Positions 1 through 11,167 of a stretch of 26,587 bases of DNA are shown here, piece after piece (within the stretch, counting starts at the first letter, position 1; every line of letters begins with the position of its first letter). Under the pieces are notes generated by a model. It was not told where the DNA came from, ran no database searches, and worked only from the letters and a program-made list of their open reading frames with translations. Source of the DNA: Byssochlamys sp. IMV 00236 (Eukaryota > Ascomycota > Eurotiomycetes > Eurotiales > Thermoascaceae). A program made the position numbers and the translations under genes. The DNA is taken from positions 1 through 26,587 of the forward strand of contig MSJH02000768.1 in NCBI GenBank assembly GCA_001931875.2, written 5' to 3'.

Positions 1-1263
1 ATTTACATTTCATGCAACATGAATTTTGTTCTCACCATGGGTGTATTTATTTTCGATCACAGGCGAATTTACTTTCCGGAAAGAGTGTATAACAGGCGAA
101 ACCATGGCGTGAATGCCTTGCAAGGTATAGTCAGGGGCCAAAAAGTTTGCCAGTACTATGATCGAAGAAGCAGCGAATGAGGCAGAGCCAAAGGTGGATG
201 CCGTGGTTATGTAAGCAAATTGTGATCTTTGTGTCAAAACAATCAGCTAGCTCATTGAGCACACCTTGCATCTTTACCTATCAATATCACGTGCAATATT
301 TCGTATGTAGGGAATATCTAAGCTACGCACATAATACATTGCGGCAAAATTCAAGTTATGACGTGTCCGTATTATGGCCTTCTACCACAGGAGATAGAGG
401 AACAACTTCATTTATAGAAAAGGTAGAAACTTCCACGGCCATAGCCTGAACCTTATTCCCAATGACACCACCCAAATCCACGTTCAATTGACTTCCAGAA
501 AACTGATAACTTCGACCCTTGCTGTCCTAGGGGGACGATGAATAGGCTTAGGAGAAGCACATGCTTCTGCCGTCAACGCAGTAGATGATTTTTGCTCCAG
601 TCTAGAAAAACATATCACCGTGGCCATTATCCGAGTTTATGACTGTAAATTGGGATACCCAAGTCATTGAATGTTCAGATGTAGTGTAGATTACCAAATA
701 CGTCCATAGGCACAGAGTGGCTACGATCTCTCGGATCATAATTAGAACTTCTTCAAAATACTTCTATCACTTCCATTAGCAATGCAAATGCCTAATGGAT
801 GAAGAGTGTGATTCTTCTACATTAAGTTGCCAAAATGATTAAACTTCTATCATTCATCTACCAAAGCCTTATTACATCCCTCGAAAAAGACAAGTATACG
901 ACGCATGGGAGCCTCACCTTCGGTATTCATATGCATGCGTTTGTGAAACACAACCCCGTTACAACAGTGGTTGCGACATAGCTATCCATTTGAATGGGAA
1001 TAAAGAAAGAAGAAAAAAAAAAGATATCAACTGTCAAATATAAGAAAAAGACCGACAACTATAGACAGCCATGGAAGAGAAAGATGATAATGCCATTGAA
1101 AGATATACAAGAAAAGAGACAAGGTTTAATTTGGCTTACGTGTAAGGCGTTTTGAAGTTCTATAATATTTATGAAAGCAAAAATAACAGCAAAAATTGTA
1201 CAACTCAATCCTCTTTTATATCCATTATGTCACTCTTTCTGGGTGAGAGGTCCGAATACATAC
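1..1263. other. Intergenic DNA with decayed minus-strand coding traces
   Basis: No intact gene is visible. The minus strand has several short coding-like stretches: a 75-codon frame at 10-237, a 56-codon frame at 356-526 (separate entry), and a proline/serine-rich stretch around 530-640 in another frame. They share an orientation but are broken by stops and frame changes, so they could be parts of one dead gene. A purine-rich tract lies around 1005-1130. I recognise no family. Confidence 0.4.
356..526 (-). pseudogene. Coding-like remnant, unknown family
   Basis: An open frame of 56 codons lies between a TAG (527-529) and a TAA (356-358). Its composition is protein-like, with segments such as GSQLNVDLGGVIGNKV and INEVVPLSPVVEGHN and no low complexity. 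Just upstream on the same strand a different frame reads coding-like (PKPIHRPPR...), so a frameshift near 527 is plausible. There is no start codon, obvious splice site or recognised domain. A degraded gene fragment is the best reading; chance openness is possible at this length. Confidence 0.25.
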
Positions 1264-1446
1264 TTAGTTGCCAAAGCATATGTCATTATCCATGTTATTG
1301 TCAATGTCAGTTGAAGCAGGAGCAGCAGGAGTAGCACGAGTAGAAGTACTTGCTCCAGTAGTACTTTTTGTTTGCAGATCTTGCAAACTTTCTTCAAGGT
1401 ATGCAGCCCCATTCGGCGTTGGCGCTTCATGAGTGTCGGTTCGCTG
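1264..1446 (-). pseudogene. Coding-like C-terminal remnant, unknown family
   Basis: A 60-codon frame ends in TAA at 1264-1266 and follows a TGA at 1447-1449. It includes AAYLEESLQDLQTKSTTG, a Ser/Thr/Ala/Pro stretch and the acidic end IDNNMDNDICFGN. Immediately upstream another frame reads FPKAIVPHDSEP and would join it by a one-base shift near 1440. This looks like the disordered C terminus of a former protein. The overlapping 115-codon frame at 1230-1577 is leucine-rich only because it is a shadow. No domain is recognised. Confidence 0.25.
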
Positions 1447-1729
1447 TCATGGGGAACGATAGCTTTGGGAAAGTTATAAGTAAGGGAAGGGAGCGCTATC
1501 AAGAGTGTTATATCATACCAATTCGATGTTGGTTTCGGGCTGCTTATGGTCTGGTAGTTATGGTTCTTTGGTGACATTGAAAATCTCCGTCAACCAGGCA
1601 ACATATACCAAGTGCCTACATGACCACTTCTTTCCTTGGTCTGAAAAGAGTGGACACTTTATTTGTAAGAGAACTTTTTTTTTATTTGTACAGAAATATA
1701 TACTTTATATACAAAAGAAAAGGCAAAAA

Positions 1730-4309
1730 TTATACAATAAGCTCTTGAAGCTTAGCGGGTGCCTTGATCGCTTCCTTTGCGTTTGAACTAATTCCGGGAC
1801 ACTGGCTAATATTTAACATCCTTAATTGTCCTAGCTCCAGAATTGAATATACAGTTGTATCAGTCACACGCACACAGCCTCTGATATTGAGTGAACCCAT
1901 AGATTGTGATGCTAGCAAGGTACGGACGGATACGTCAGAGACGGCAGCACCACAAAAGCTGACATCGAGGTACTCGAGTTGTTTCAATGTAGCCAGTCTT
2001 TCGATGGCACTATCTGATAAAGCACAACAGAAACTTAAAGACAGTCGCTTCAAGTTTGGTGTTGCGGATATCAAGTAAGCTATAGCTTGGTCTGTTAGAA
2101 AGCTGCAATCGTTCAGATTCAATTCCTGCAGTTGTGGAAAGCGTGTAGATGTCCAAGCTAGAAATCCAAGATCAGTAATTCGTGTACAACGTTGAATGTT
2201 GAGTAACTGTAATGTATTGGAACAATAACTAGCCAAGTGTCGCATCGTCGTGTCGGATAACTTTTTGCAGTAGGATACAGACAGCTCTTCCAGCATCGGA
2301 TATGCGTTGGATGCTTTTGCATCGAGTAATTTGAATATTCCAATATCGCTAATCTTGCGACAGTTTGATAAATTCAATCGAGTGAGCTGAGGACATGCTG
2401 TTCCTAAAAGTGCGAGGCTTCTGTCGGTTAAAAGCCAACATGAGCTAAGATCCATAACTTCTACATTTGGCAAATTCTCCACTAACACTTTAAATCCGTC
2501 ATCGGTCAAATAGAAGCACTGAGACAGATTCAAAGAGCGTACTCGGCTTCCAGTAAACTGAACAAGATGATCCACGTTGCTGTCGGTTATTTTTTTATGC
2601 ATAGAACTCCAATCAAGCGATTTCAAGACATTACTGTTTTGCTGGATAAATTCTCGGCATTGCTTAGACACGATTGAAAGCTGCAGTATGGACGTAAAGT
2701 CAAGGCAATTGACAATACGCGATAATATATCTTCAGTGAATAAGCTTAACTGTCCTTTGATCACTGGTTGAGAGATCTTGAGTTGTGGCTGGGTGCTTTC
2801 AATCATCATTTTCGTCTGCTGAGTCTCATGCTTGTCAGGCTTGATATGTCGATTTGCAAGCGCAACCAAATTAGGATCGGACCATACGGCTACACTGGCT
2901 CTTCTTCTTCTCGTCTCCGACTTTTTCAAATTGCTCGTGGGCGTAGGAGGCAACAAGGTAGGATCTTGGTCGGCCGTCGTACTACACACGGAGTTAGTTG
3001 GAATGGTCAAAGACGGCAATCCTTCAGGAGAAAGCTGTTCGTGGTTTGCGCGTGGAGAAATAGGAGCATCTAATGAATATGTTACTAAACACAGATATAT
3101 CATCATTACCACATATTTTCCGTATTTTACCTGTCGCTTCTTCTACGCCTCTCATTTGATACGTTCCTGTCTATAAAGAACAATGTTATATTACATATCA
3201 TGGTTCATTATTTACTTACCATTGACTGTAAATGACTAAGTGAGATTTCTGCCATTGCTTTAAAGCGACCCAATAAATCTGGGAAATGATGAACAACATC
3301 CATAAAATCCGATTTTTTCAAAATATATAGCTCCAATGCTGTCACTGCCCTCGCATTAGTAGCCCTCGGCGTATTTAATAATACAGAAATGTCACCAAAA
3401 TAATCTCCTGGGCTTAATCGAGTAATGGGAACCAATATGCCTGAATCGTCTGTCTTGGTAAGTTCTACTGTGCCTAAAAAATCAGGCAAGATTAATAATG
3501 ACAAAAATCATGCAATGGACAAGTCTTTCTTTTTACCACTAATGATAAATATGAGCTCATTTCCATATTCGCCTTTACTAATAATAATCGCATTAGGCGC
3601 ATAATGACGAGGCTCAACCTTGAGCGATATAAGGTGTAAAAACTCTTCTGGACAACCTTGAAAAAAGGGGATCTACCCTAGAGAGAGTGAACAAGAGGGG
3701 GGTCTCCAACAAAAAGGAAATTATATCCCTTGGATGAGATCTTACCTTTTGAAGTAATTGACGAATGCCAGTAAAGTCTTCAATGTTACGTTCTGTCATT
3801 GGTTTCAAACTAACCTTTTCTTTTACTCCAAGATTTTTACTCTTGTTTAATACCGCCAATCTTTCTTCAGCCTCAAATCGAAGCATTTTCTCAACTTCTG
3901 GGTACTGTGGTAACAAATTATTGACTTCCTCAGCTGTCAATGAAGCAACGATACATTTTGTTCTGGCAATCACCGTTGCTGTACGGGGCATAGAATAAAG
4001 AATACCGATTTCACCAAAGCATGATCCTTGCGATAGGTTGGCATAAATTCGTTCAAAATCGGCAGAACATACATCGACTGAACCTCTTAACAAGAAAAAC
4101 ATGGCCTTTGCAGGCTCTCCTTCAACAACAATCACATCCCGTGGTCCATATGTTCTTAAATGCATTCTACAGGCGATTTTTTCCAAAAAGTTGTCATTAT
4201 TAGCTCTTTGGAATAATGAATGATGCCTAAGGGAGTGTAATAGTTCGGGTGGAACAGTATTATGCGAGGCTGTATGCCATGCAGTGTCTGTTTTTTGTAT
4301 ATCAAGCAT
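1730..4309 (-). CDS. Cyclic-nucleotide-binding / F-box / leucine-rich repeat protein
   Basis: Five exons (4309-3746, 3672-3537, 3473-3220, 3170-3131, 3084-1730) join in phase to 782 residues; all four introns (46-73 nt) are GT..AG. Residues about 27-150 and 189-310 are two cNMP-binding domains. The first phosphate-binding cassette reads FGEIGILYSMPRTAT (E100, R109), the second YFGDISVLLNTPRAT (D261, R270), so both keep the ligand-binding Arg, while the second has Asp for the usual Glu. A linker carries RRRRASV (390-396), a protein kinase A-type site. An F-box spans about 443-485, followed by about ten cysteine-type LRRs to the end. F-box proteins recruit substrates to SCF ubiquitin ligases through Skp1 and LRRs usually bind the substrate. 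Inference: a cyclic-nucleotide-responsive E3 adaptor. The LRR exon alone could be mistaken for a gene starting at 3112, but that start lies inside intron 4. Confidence 0.85.
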
Positions 4310-4460
4310 AATTAATTATGTTTAAGAAAGAGAGAAAAAGAAAGAAAAAAAAAATGATGCAGCCTTTTCTTAATCTGAAATACTTAAAATAGTTAGTGTG
4401 TCATTGGCAGTAATAAGGATTCGTTTCTTTAGCTTGATCCGAAAGGAGATTAATACAACA

Positions 4461-4495
<35 letters not shown>

Positions 4496-4706
4496 TAAAT
4501 GTATATATAACTTGTTATGAGGTATAGTAAAAAGTCTTGTTTATTTGAATGACTCATATAGGTTACTCTCATCGTCATCAAATACTGACCTTGCATTGGA
4601 CAGAATGTACGCCGACGTTTGATTGGTACAATGCAATGATTTTTATGGCAAGTGGTGTTTTTTATATTTTTTATTTAATGTGTCGTGTGTGTGTGTATAC
4701 ATGTTA
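4310..4706. other. Intergenic: promoter of the cNMP-F-box gene and 3' flank of the NUM1-like gene
   Basis: About 400 bases separate two genes of the same strand. They hold a pyrimidine-rich minus-strand leader next to the ATG at 4309, a TA microsatellite, a TGACTCA 7-mer at 4550-4556 and a GT-rich stretch near 4686-4697. No coding potential is seen. Confidence 0.6.
4462..4491. repeat. TA dinucleotide microsatellite
   Basis: About fifteen uninterrupted TA units, followed by a degenerate AT tail to about 4508. It lies about 150 bases upstream of the start codon at 4309 and should be length-polymorphic. Confidence 0.95.
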
Positions 4707-7700
4707 TTATAAATGAGTGTGTGAGTGCTTTTTTGAAAGAGTTGAAACATCATGCTTTCCATCACAACATTGTCTTATGTTAACTATATCTTCAGAGTCA
4801 TCAGAATCATATTGAGTAACGTCATGAATGGGTATCATACTTTTAATACTTTGCATGGTATTATTATACTGACTTTCTTCTGTTGGTGATTCTTCTGTAG
4901 ATGGATGAGCATGAGTTGATCTTCCAAGCAAGTATGATAATGACTAAATAGAGGTTTAGCTTCGATTGTTTACTACTATATACACACGCTTTACCTTGAA
5001 CCAAATCTCGTGTCTTTCGAGGGTTGGTGCTGTCAGTTTGAGATCTCGCTTGGGTGTACGAATCAAGAGACTCATAGGTGAAGCCTCCTGATTATTGTTG
5101 CTAGGCACTTGAACAACTGATTCAATAAAAGCTATAAAAATAATCAAGAAATAGGTTAGATGAAACTTATCTAACATTCTCTCTTATACATACCACTCTT
5201 TGCTTTGGATTCACTTCCATCTACACCAGGTTCAATAGAGCTCCAATACAATGTTTTCGTATAAGGGTGAACCCAAAAGAATCGTCTATGCTTATTCTCA
5301 GAAATGCCACCACCAACATAACGACGAGTATGCTTCAATAACCATTCACCAATCATAGTTTTAGTGATAGCAGTGATGACTTCAAGATCAGTCGTGCCTT
5401 CATGGCTTGTGAATGCGGCAAGATTATCATCTGAACGAGCAGAGAGAGGAAGATATGGTTGAGCATCCTCTGAAGATATTGTTGAAATGGATGTAGCTGA
5501 TTCTTGGTTGGCAAGGTTACGTAGATTGGATCGAGATGATAGCTTACGAGAGCCATAGGTAGTACTTTCAAATATACGAAGAGTACCAAAGTTACGATGA
5601 CTTTCAGTGCTTTGTCTAGAATGAGGTTCTTTCTTGCTGCTGCCATGATCAGCAGAAGCTTTTCTCCTTAATGACGACACGGAGCTAGATAGTCTTAGTT
5701 TGTGTCTGTTAGTTGCAGGAGGTGTAGAGACAGATGGAGAAGGTAATACTTGTGATGAAGGAGGAGCAAGTCTTGACGTAGAAATAGATCTCTCAATAGC
5801 CAAAGGTGAATGAGACAAGTGAGGATGCTTGGAAGGAACTGGTGTGTTAGGCTTGATATTATGTTCAGCACGAGCCTTTTTCTCCTTCTCCAATGCATTA
5901 TGCACAGCTTCGGCAACCATTGTCTCGGCCTGTTCTTTAGTAATCAGATTTTCTTCCTTTTCTTTCATTGCCTTTCTTTCTTTAGCCAGAGTCTCTGCAT
6001 GCTCAAGTTTTTCTTTTTCAACCGCTTCTCTTACTGCCTGTTGTACCAAAGTATCAGCCTCTTCTTTGGAAATGAGTTCTTTTTCGCGTGCTGCTTGTGC
6101 TTGACGTTCTTTAACAATAGCATCAGCAGCAGCAACCTTTGCCAATGCTTCAGCTTCTGCCTTCGAAATCATCTCGACAGCCTCGGCTGCTTCTCTTTCA
6201 GCCGCTTCTTTTCGTTCCTGTTCAAGTGCACGAGACACGGCTTGTTGGGTAAGAATATCTGCATCTACTTTCGAAATCATGTTGGCAAGTATTTCCTTTT
6301 GTTTCTTCTCAGCAGTCTTCAAAGCATCTGCCACTGCACGCTTGATCAAAACATCAGTACTGTCTTTAGTAAGCATATGTTTCATTCTCTGATTCAAATC
6401 GTCACACTCTTTCTTGTAAGACTCGATTGTCTTGAGCAAGGACTCTTTTTCAGCACTTCTGGCTGCCTCTGCTTCTGCCATGGCCGTCTCCAATGCTTGT
6501 TGATGCTCGTTTAGCAGTCGTTCGGTTTCCTTTGCAACAGCCTGTGTAACAAGATCCTGTGCTTCTTCTTTGCTAATCATGTTGGATCGTTCTTTTTCAA
6601 CAGCTTCCAGAGCCATTGTTTCTGCTTCTGACTTGGTAATCATGTCCTTTGTAGCTGCGATTTGGGCTTCTTTAAGTATTATATCGAGCTCAGCTCGTAC
6701 GCTTTGTTTAGCTTGTTCAATTAAGGTATCTACTTTTGATTTAGACATCGTGTCTTGGTCTATCTTCTTTTGCATTTCCCGCTTGGCTTCTTCAAGTGCC
6801 TTGGTGCTTGCTTCCACAGCCATCTTTTCTGCTTCTTCTTTGAGAATCATGGTCGAAGAAATCTTTTGCTTCTCGAAAAGAAGTGCCTTTTCTGTAGCTT
6901 CGGCAATCAGCTTGTCAACTTGAGATTGGGCAATCATGTCTTCCTTTGGCTCATCCTCCTTTTCTTCTACAATAGCTGAGATATTCTTTTCTTCAATACC
7001 TGGCTGTTCTGAAATATGAATAGATTTGCTTTCAGTCAACTGCTTTTCTGCTACTCCATGGTGGTTGGTGGGAGCTATATCAATGACTGACTCAGGTCCT
7101 TCTGAAAAGACAATTCTAGGTTTGGTGCCCTCTCGACTAGGCTCATTGTCTTTTTCGGCGGCGACTCTTTGTCTTTCTGCCAAGATTGCATTTTCAACAG
7201 CGTCGTATACTAGCATATCCACTTGATGCTTTGTAAACATTTCTTCATCTTGCTGTTGAGAAGGCTGTCTGGGATGACCAGACATTTCATCTGCGCGCTT
7301 TTGCTGTTCAAGTTGAATGGCTTCTTCGGTAGCCTTGGCAATAAGCTGATCAACAGTAGATCTGGGGACCATCGTCTTCATCATTTCCTCCACTCTTTCT
7401 CTTTCTATCATGCGTGTTTGCATTTCTTCTCTTTCTGATAAAACTGCCTTTTCAGTGGCTTCAGCAATCAGTTGATCTACAGCTGCCTTTGTAACCATGT
7501 CTTGTTTTGTTGCAGCTGCACTCTTTTCCAATGCCTCAGTAATTAACTTTTCAACTTCAGTCTTTGGTATCATAGTTTGTTGCACTTCCACTTGAGACTT
7601 TTCTAGTGCTTCTTTAACCATCTTCTTGGCTTCCTTGAGGCTAATTAGATCAGCCCTGGGTTGAACATCAACAGTAGGGCCAACGCCAATAGACGTTTGC

Positions 7701-9756
7701 TGATGGCTGTCTAGAGTAGGCAGCTGGCTGAAGCTGCTCTCTGTGGGTACAAAGACTCTTTCTTTGATCAGCAGGGTCATCTGTTCTTGAGGAAGAATAA
7801 TGGCAGCACGTGCAGATGCTGTTTGTAGTTCTCGAAGCACAACATGCTTTATCTGTTCTTGAACAATGACTTGGGGCTTTTCAGCGGTTTTGGGTATATC
7901 ATTGGTGTCTAAAGATGACTGATTATCAGTCGTGTGCTCCAAGGTAATTTGACGAGCGTCCGTAATAAAGCTCGTTTCCGAGAGTTGTGGCACGGTGGTA
8001 ACATCTACAGCTTTTCCATTGCTTGTGACAGGTGCAACAGAGTGTGTACTCAGACTGACGGATGACAAGCTGTCATTAGGCTTTTCATGTGCAACAATAT
8101 CAATAGGATCTGTGTTGATGCCAACATCAATCACTTGCACCTTGAATTCTAGCTCGGAAGACAATGGCTTCATAGGCAAAGCGCTTATAGGTGTACCAAA
8201 TCCAAGGCCCAGCCCATTGTTGAATTGAGGGTCCTGCTGTTCATCCAGACTATCATCCAACTCAGAATCGCTTGACTTTATGCTTTGTTGATCAGAATCA
8301 GATGAATCATTAATTGAAACCCCACGCGCTTGTCTCGCAACACCACCACGTCTCTTTTTGGTGTGCTTCTTCTTGGCAGTCTTTGTGTTGCTGCGGCTGC
8401 CATTCATCGAGATGGCATTATTGCTCATGTTGGCTATATCTTTACGCAGCTGTTCAATTGTTTCCTGACTATCCGAGAGCATCTTTTTCAACTCGAACTT
8501 TTCTAGCTTTTCCTTGTGTGCTGTGCTTCTAAGGTTCGAGATAATTCGATGTGCATGAGCCAAGGACTGTTTGAGTGTTTCTGTTTCAAGCTGCTGGCTG
8601 CGGTTGGTCGTTGTGCTAGTAGATGGAATAGGATGCACATCCTTGACAGAGTGATCCGAGTCTTGGTCGTTCTTGTCTGCGGCTGCCTCTGATGACTCAC
8701 TAGGCTCTTCACTACGAGCAGAGGCTGTAGCCATTTTAATGGCCAGTTTAGCCTTACATATCTTGAGTTCTGTGTTGAGTGCTTCGATCTGCTTTTGAAT
8801 TTGAGCATTTTCACGCTGAGCATTGGCAGCATGTTTTCGCAGCTGATGTGTCTCTTGCTCATGTCTTGCCTTCATGGCTTCAATCAACGAAGTGTTTTTT
8901 TCTTCTTGAGCTTTCATGATATCAATCTGCTCTGACTGGTTTTTGACTTGTTTGACCAATCTGGCATATTCTGCGTTGTGTTTAGCGATCGTTTGATTAG
9001 ATTCCGATAAATGAGTTCTTAGTTCCTGATTTGCTACCTCAAGATTCCAATTTTCCTCCTTTAATCTCTCTTTTTTAATACAAGATATTATTAGTAAATA
9101 TCAAAATATTCTGATTGATAACCTACCTTCGATTTCCTCACGCTGCTTTAAATGTCTCTGAGCTGTTTCATGATGACGCTCATTCTCTGTCCTGGCTGCT
9201 TCCAGTTGCTTTATAATTTCTTCCTTTTCTTGGATGATATTCTGTAGTTTTCTCACTTCAATGAGTAATCCTTGACCAATCTCTGTGGCGAACTCGATAT
9301 CTGGGTTACGTTTATTTCCATTTGCATATTTAGCTCGTTGTTTAGAAGATGAACTGTGAGTTGGTGCAGGAGGTAATAAAGGAGAGACAATATCTGAGCT
9401 CTAAATGATGCAAAATAGATAAATATTACAGATAAAATACACAATTGATTTTTTTTATTACTCACCTTGGTTGCCTTTATGTGCTGAAATTCATTTGCCA
9501 AAGTTTCTAGTTTTTCTCTGATTTCAGTAGGTAATTCGTCTTGCTGATTATATTTGTTGAGATCTTGAAGTTCTTTTCGAATCATGTCTGATTGCTTCAA
9601 GAATGCATTTCGACTAATCTGACTTGTTCCTAGCTTTGCCAACAATTGTTCCTGATTGCTTAGTTGAGCGGCAAGTTCAGACTTTACTTGGTTGACATTC
9701 ATGCCAACAAAAGAAATCGGCCTGTTTGACTTGCTAACATTTTGCTGGCTTGCCAT
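4707..9756 (-). CDS. NUM1: Num1/ApsA-like cortical anchor with PH domain
   Basis: Five exons (9756-9466, 9400-9127, 9069-5194, 5131-4995, 4943-4707) join in phase to 1604 residues; introns are 51-65 nt. The N-terminal part is coiled coil and contains EFATEIGQGLL (exon 2), typical of the ApsA/Num1 coiled-coil region. Residues about 225-430 are further coiled coil with a basic stretch, then a disordered acidic/Ser region. About 15 degenerate repeats fill residues about 660-1257. A Ser-rich linker leads to a PH domain at about 1424-1533 (GEWLLKHTRR, HRRFFWVHPYTKTLYWSS, ERHEIWF), assembled from three exons, and an acidic tail follows. In yeasts and Aspergillus such proteins bind PI(4,5)P2 at the plasma membrane and anchor dynein for nuclear positioning, and mitochondria. 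The gene assignment rests on this architecture. The open frame near 8959 begins with TTG and is not a start. Confidence 0.88.
5850..7650 (-). repeat. Internal degenerate repeat array of the Num1-like protein
   Basis: About 15 copies of a unit of roughly 25-45 residues. Each opens with a hydrophobic pair and Lys/Arg (ISK, ITK, VTK, LTK), then an acidic residue, then a helix of the form EADTLVQQAVREAVEKEK. Examples are MISKEEAQDLVTQAV, MLTKDSTDVLIKRAV, LITKEQAETMVAEAV and MVPRSTVDQLIAKAT. Unit length varies because the charged linker differs. The plus strand shows matching periodic traces of the ATG-starting units. Confidence 0.8.
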
Positions 9757-9855
9757 TTTATAAGACTTTGTATTTTTTTGCAAGCAAAACAGCAAACAGC
9801 AGAAAAATAAAAGAAAGAGAATGAAATGCTTCTTGAATATAAATAAAACAACGTG

Positions 9856-9869
9856 GTGACTTGAGTCAC
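9856..9869. promoter_or_regulatory. Candidate palindromic bZIP-type site upstream of the NUM1-like gene
   Basis: GTGACT-TG-AGTCAC is a perfect 6-base inverted repeat and contains TGAGTCA, the AP-1/Gcn4-type 7-mer, about 106 bases upstream of the ATG at 9756. The symmetry is seen directly; binding is inference. The 7-mer also occurs elsewhere in the window, so chance is a real alternative. Confidence 0.3.
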
Positions 9870-11167
9870 ACAAATAAAATGCCCTCTGTAACTCAAAATA
9901 GAAGGTGGTCTGCTGTTTTTTTTTATACCCCCTCGCCTGCCCGTTCTTCTGTCCTCCCCTCCCCCTCTTTTTGGTTAGCATTTATTGAAAATGGGTGATC
10001 CGTCGTTTATACAAAGTGTTGTTCTTGAGTGTCTATTGGTTTTCTATGGATTGACTTTTTCGGAGTACTTTGGTTACTATGATACGGTGAGGCAACACTT
10101 TCATGCAAAAAAAAAGAAACTTTTATTTACACCCAATGTAACCGTATTATGGCCTTACCATTGTCCTATAAAGAGCATATTCTCTGTCACCAATTACACT
10201 CTTGTGCCTATTTACCTTGCGCCATGCGTAACCATGACATTTACTTGGCGATGAACCAATGCATAAACAAATAATGCTTAAACACACTACAGTAATTATA
10301 ATCCATACTTAGAACAATGACTCACCGACCATCTGATAGCAACTATAAATAGTATATCTTTAATTTATTTATTTGTTCCTTTTGCCTTTATCTCAGAATA
10401 AAGGTGAATAATGTGTACTTCTTTTATCTTTGTCTTATAAACCATTACATAACATAACTCACGGTAACGTAGCAAAAAATATAGCCTCATATCCTTGGAG
10501 CTCATGTAATTATAAACTTTTTGCAGGAATATTCTCAAGTTCTGATTGAAATGCTCATATTCTTGTAAAGCTTTTAAAAAGAGTCGGCAACTTTTGTGTA
10601 CAGAATGTGGTCAGTGGCTTCAAAAGCTGCGAAGAGCAGAATATACAAATCAAGAAAATAGTCCACATTTCAGTTGCTGTATTCTCCACAAGAGCACAAG
10701 CTCGTCCATATTTATGTAGCTTTTACAGGTAATGATTGGGCCTTGTAAGATTTTTAGGCCTGGGTTGGCATGCGCACTTCCCACATCTAAAAGAGTAACG
10801 CTAGCAACATAGACGAATAGTAGCAAAGAATAATTACAGATGTACGTCAGTATGCCTCTATATAGTTTCTATATAAGAAAAAGCCCATTATTATAAGCAG
10901 CATTTTATATGCAAACAGGATTGTTCATGGCCAATAAGAAATGGACATGACGCGTTATATGAGTGTTTTATTGTGCGCCAAGAATCACTCTTTAATATTC
11001 TGTATTCAATGTAACATCATCGTTGTCTTTACAGAAAAAGAAAAAGGATTTGGCACATGTGCATCTGTCGACTACAGAGTCCTTTTATTATAAACGTTTT
11101 TTAGCGACAAGTGACTACCAAAACAACCAAACAAGCCCTCTTGCCTACCTCGATCATAACAATCTTT
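9870..11167. other. Long AT-rich non-coding stretch
   Basis: No supported gene on either strand. The first 100 bases are the pyrimidine-rich leader/promoter side of the NUM1-like gene. An 89-codon plus frame at 9985-10254 has no family resemblance, a lysine/A-tract interruption and no splice context, and is left out. A TGACTCA lies at 10318-10324. Confidence 0.5.

Noticed and set aside
1730..3112. A free-standing 460-residue F-box/LRR gene starting at 3112
   Set aside because: Its first nine residues come from intron 4; removing that intron joins the frame to upstream exons and to the cNMP domains without a stop.
5810..6514. A 234-codon plus-strand frame rich in Phe, Cys and Leu
   Set aside because: It is the antisense shadow of the Num1-like repeat array, as are the other plus frames between 5800 and 8550.
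5171..8959. A 1262-residue gene starting at 8959
   Set aside because: The first codon there is TTG and the frame continues upstream into exon 3; two further 5' exons and an ATG at 9756 complete it, and its 3' end (MYKREC) is intron read-through.
367..10156. The 15-mer CCGTATTATGGCCTT near 367 and again near 10142
   Set aside because: A single 15-base match in 26 kb of AT-rich DNA is not far from chance, and the flanks do not match.
9985..10254. An 89-codon plus-strand frame beside the NUM1-like promoter
   Set aside because: It has no family resemblance, an A-tract in the middle and no splice context.
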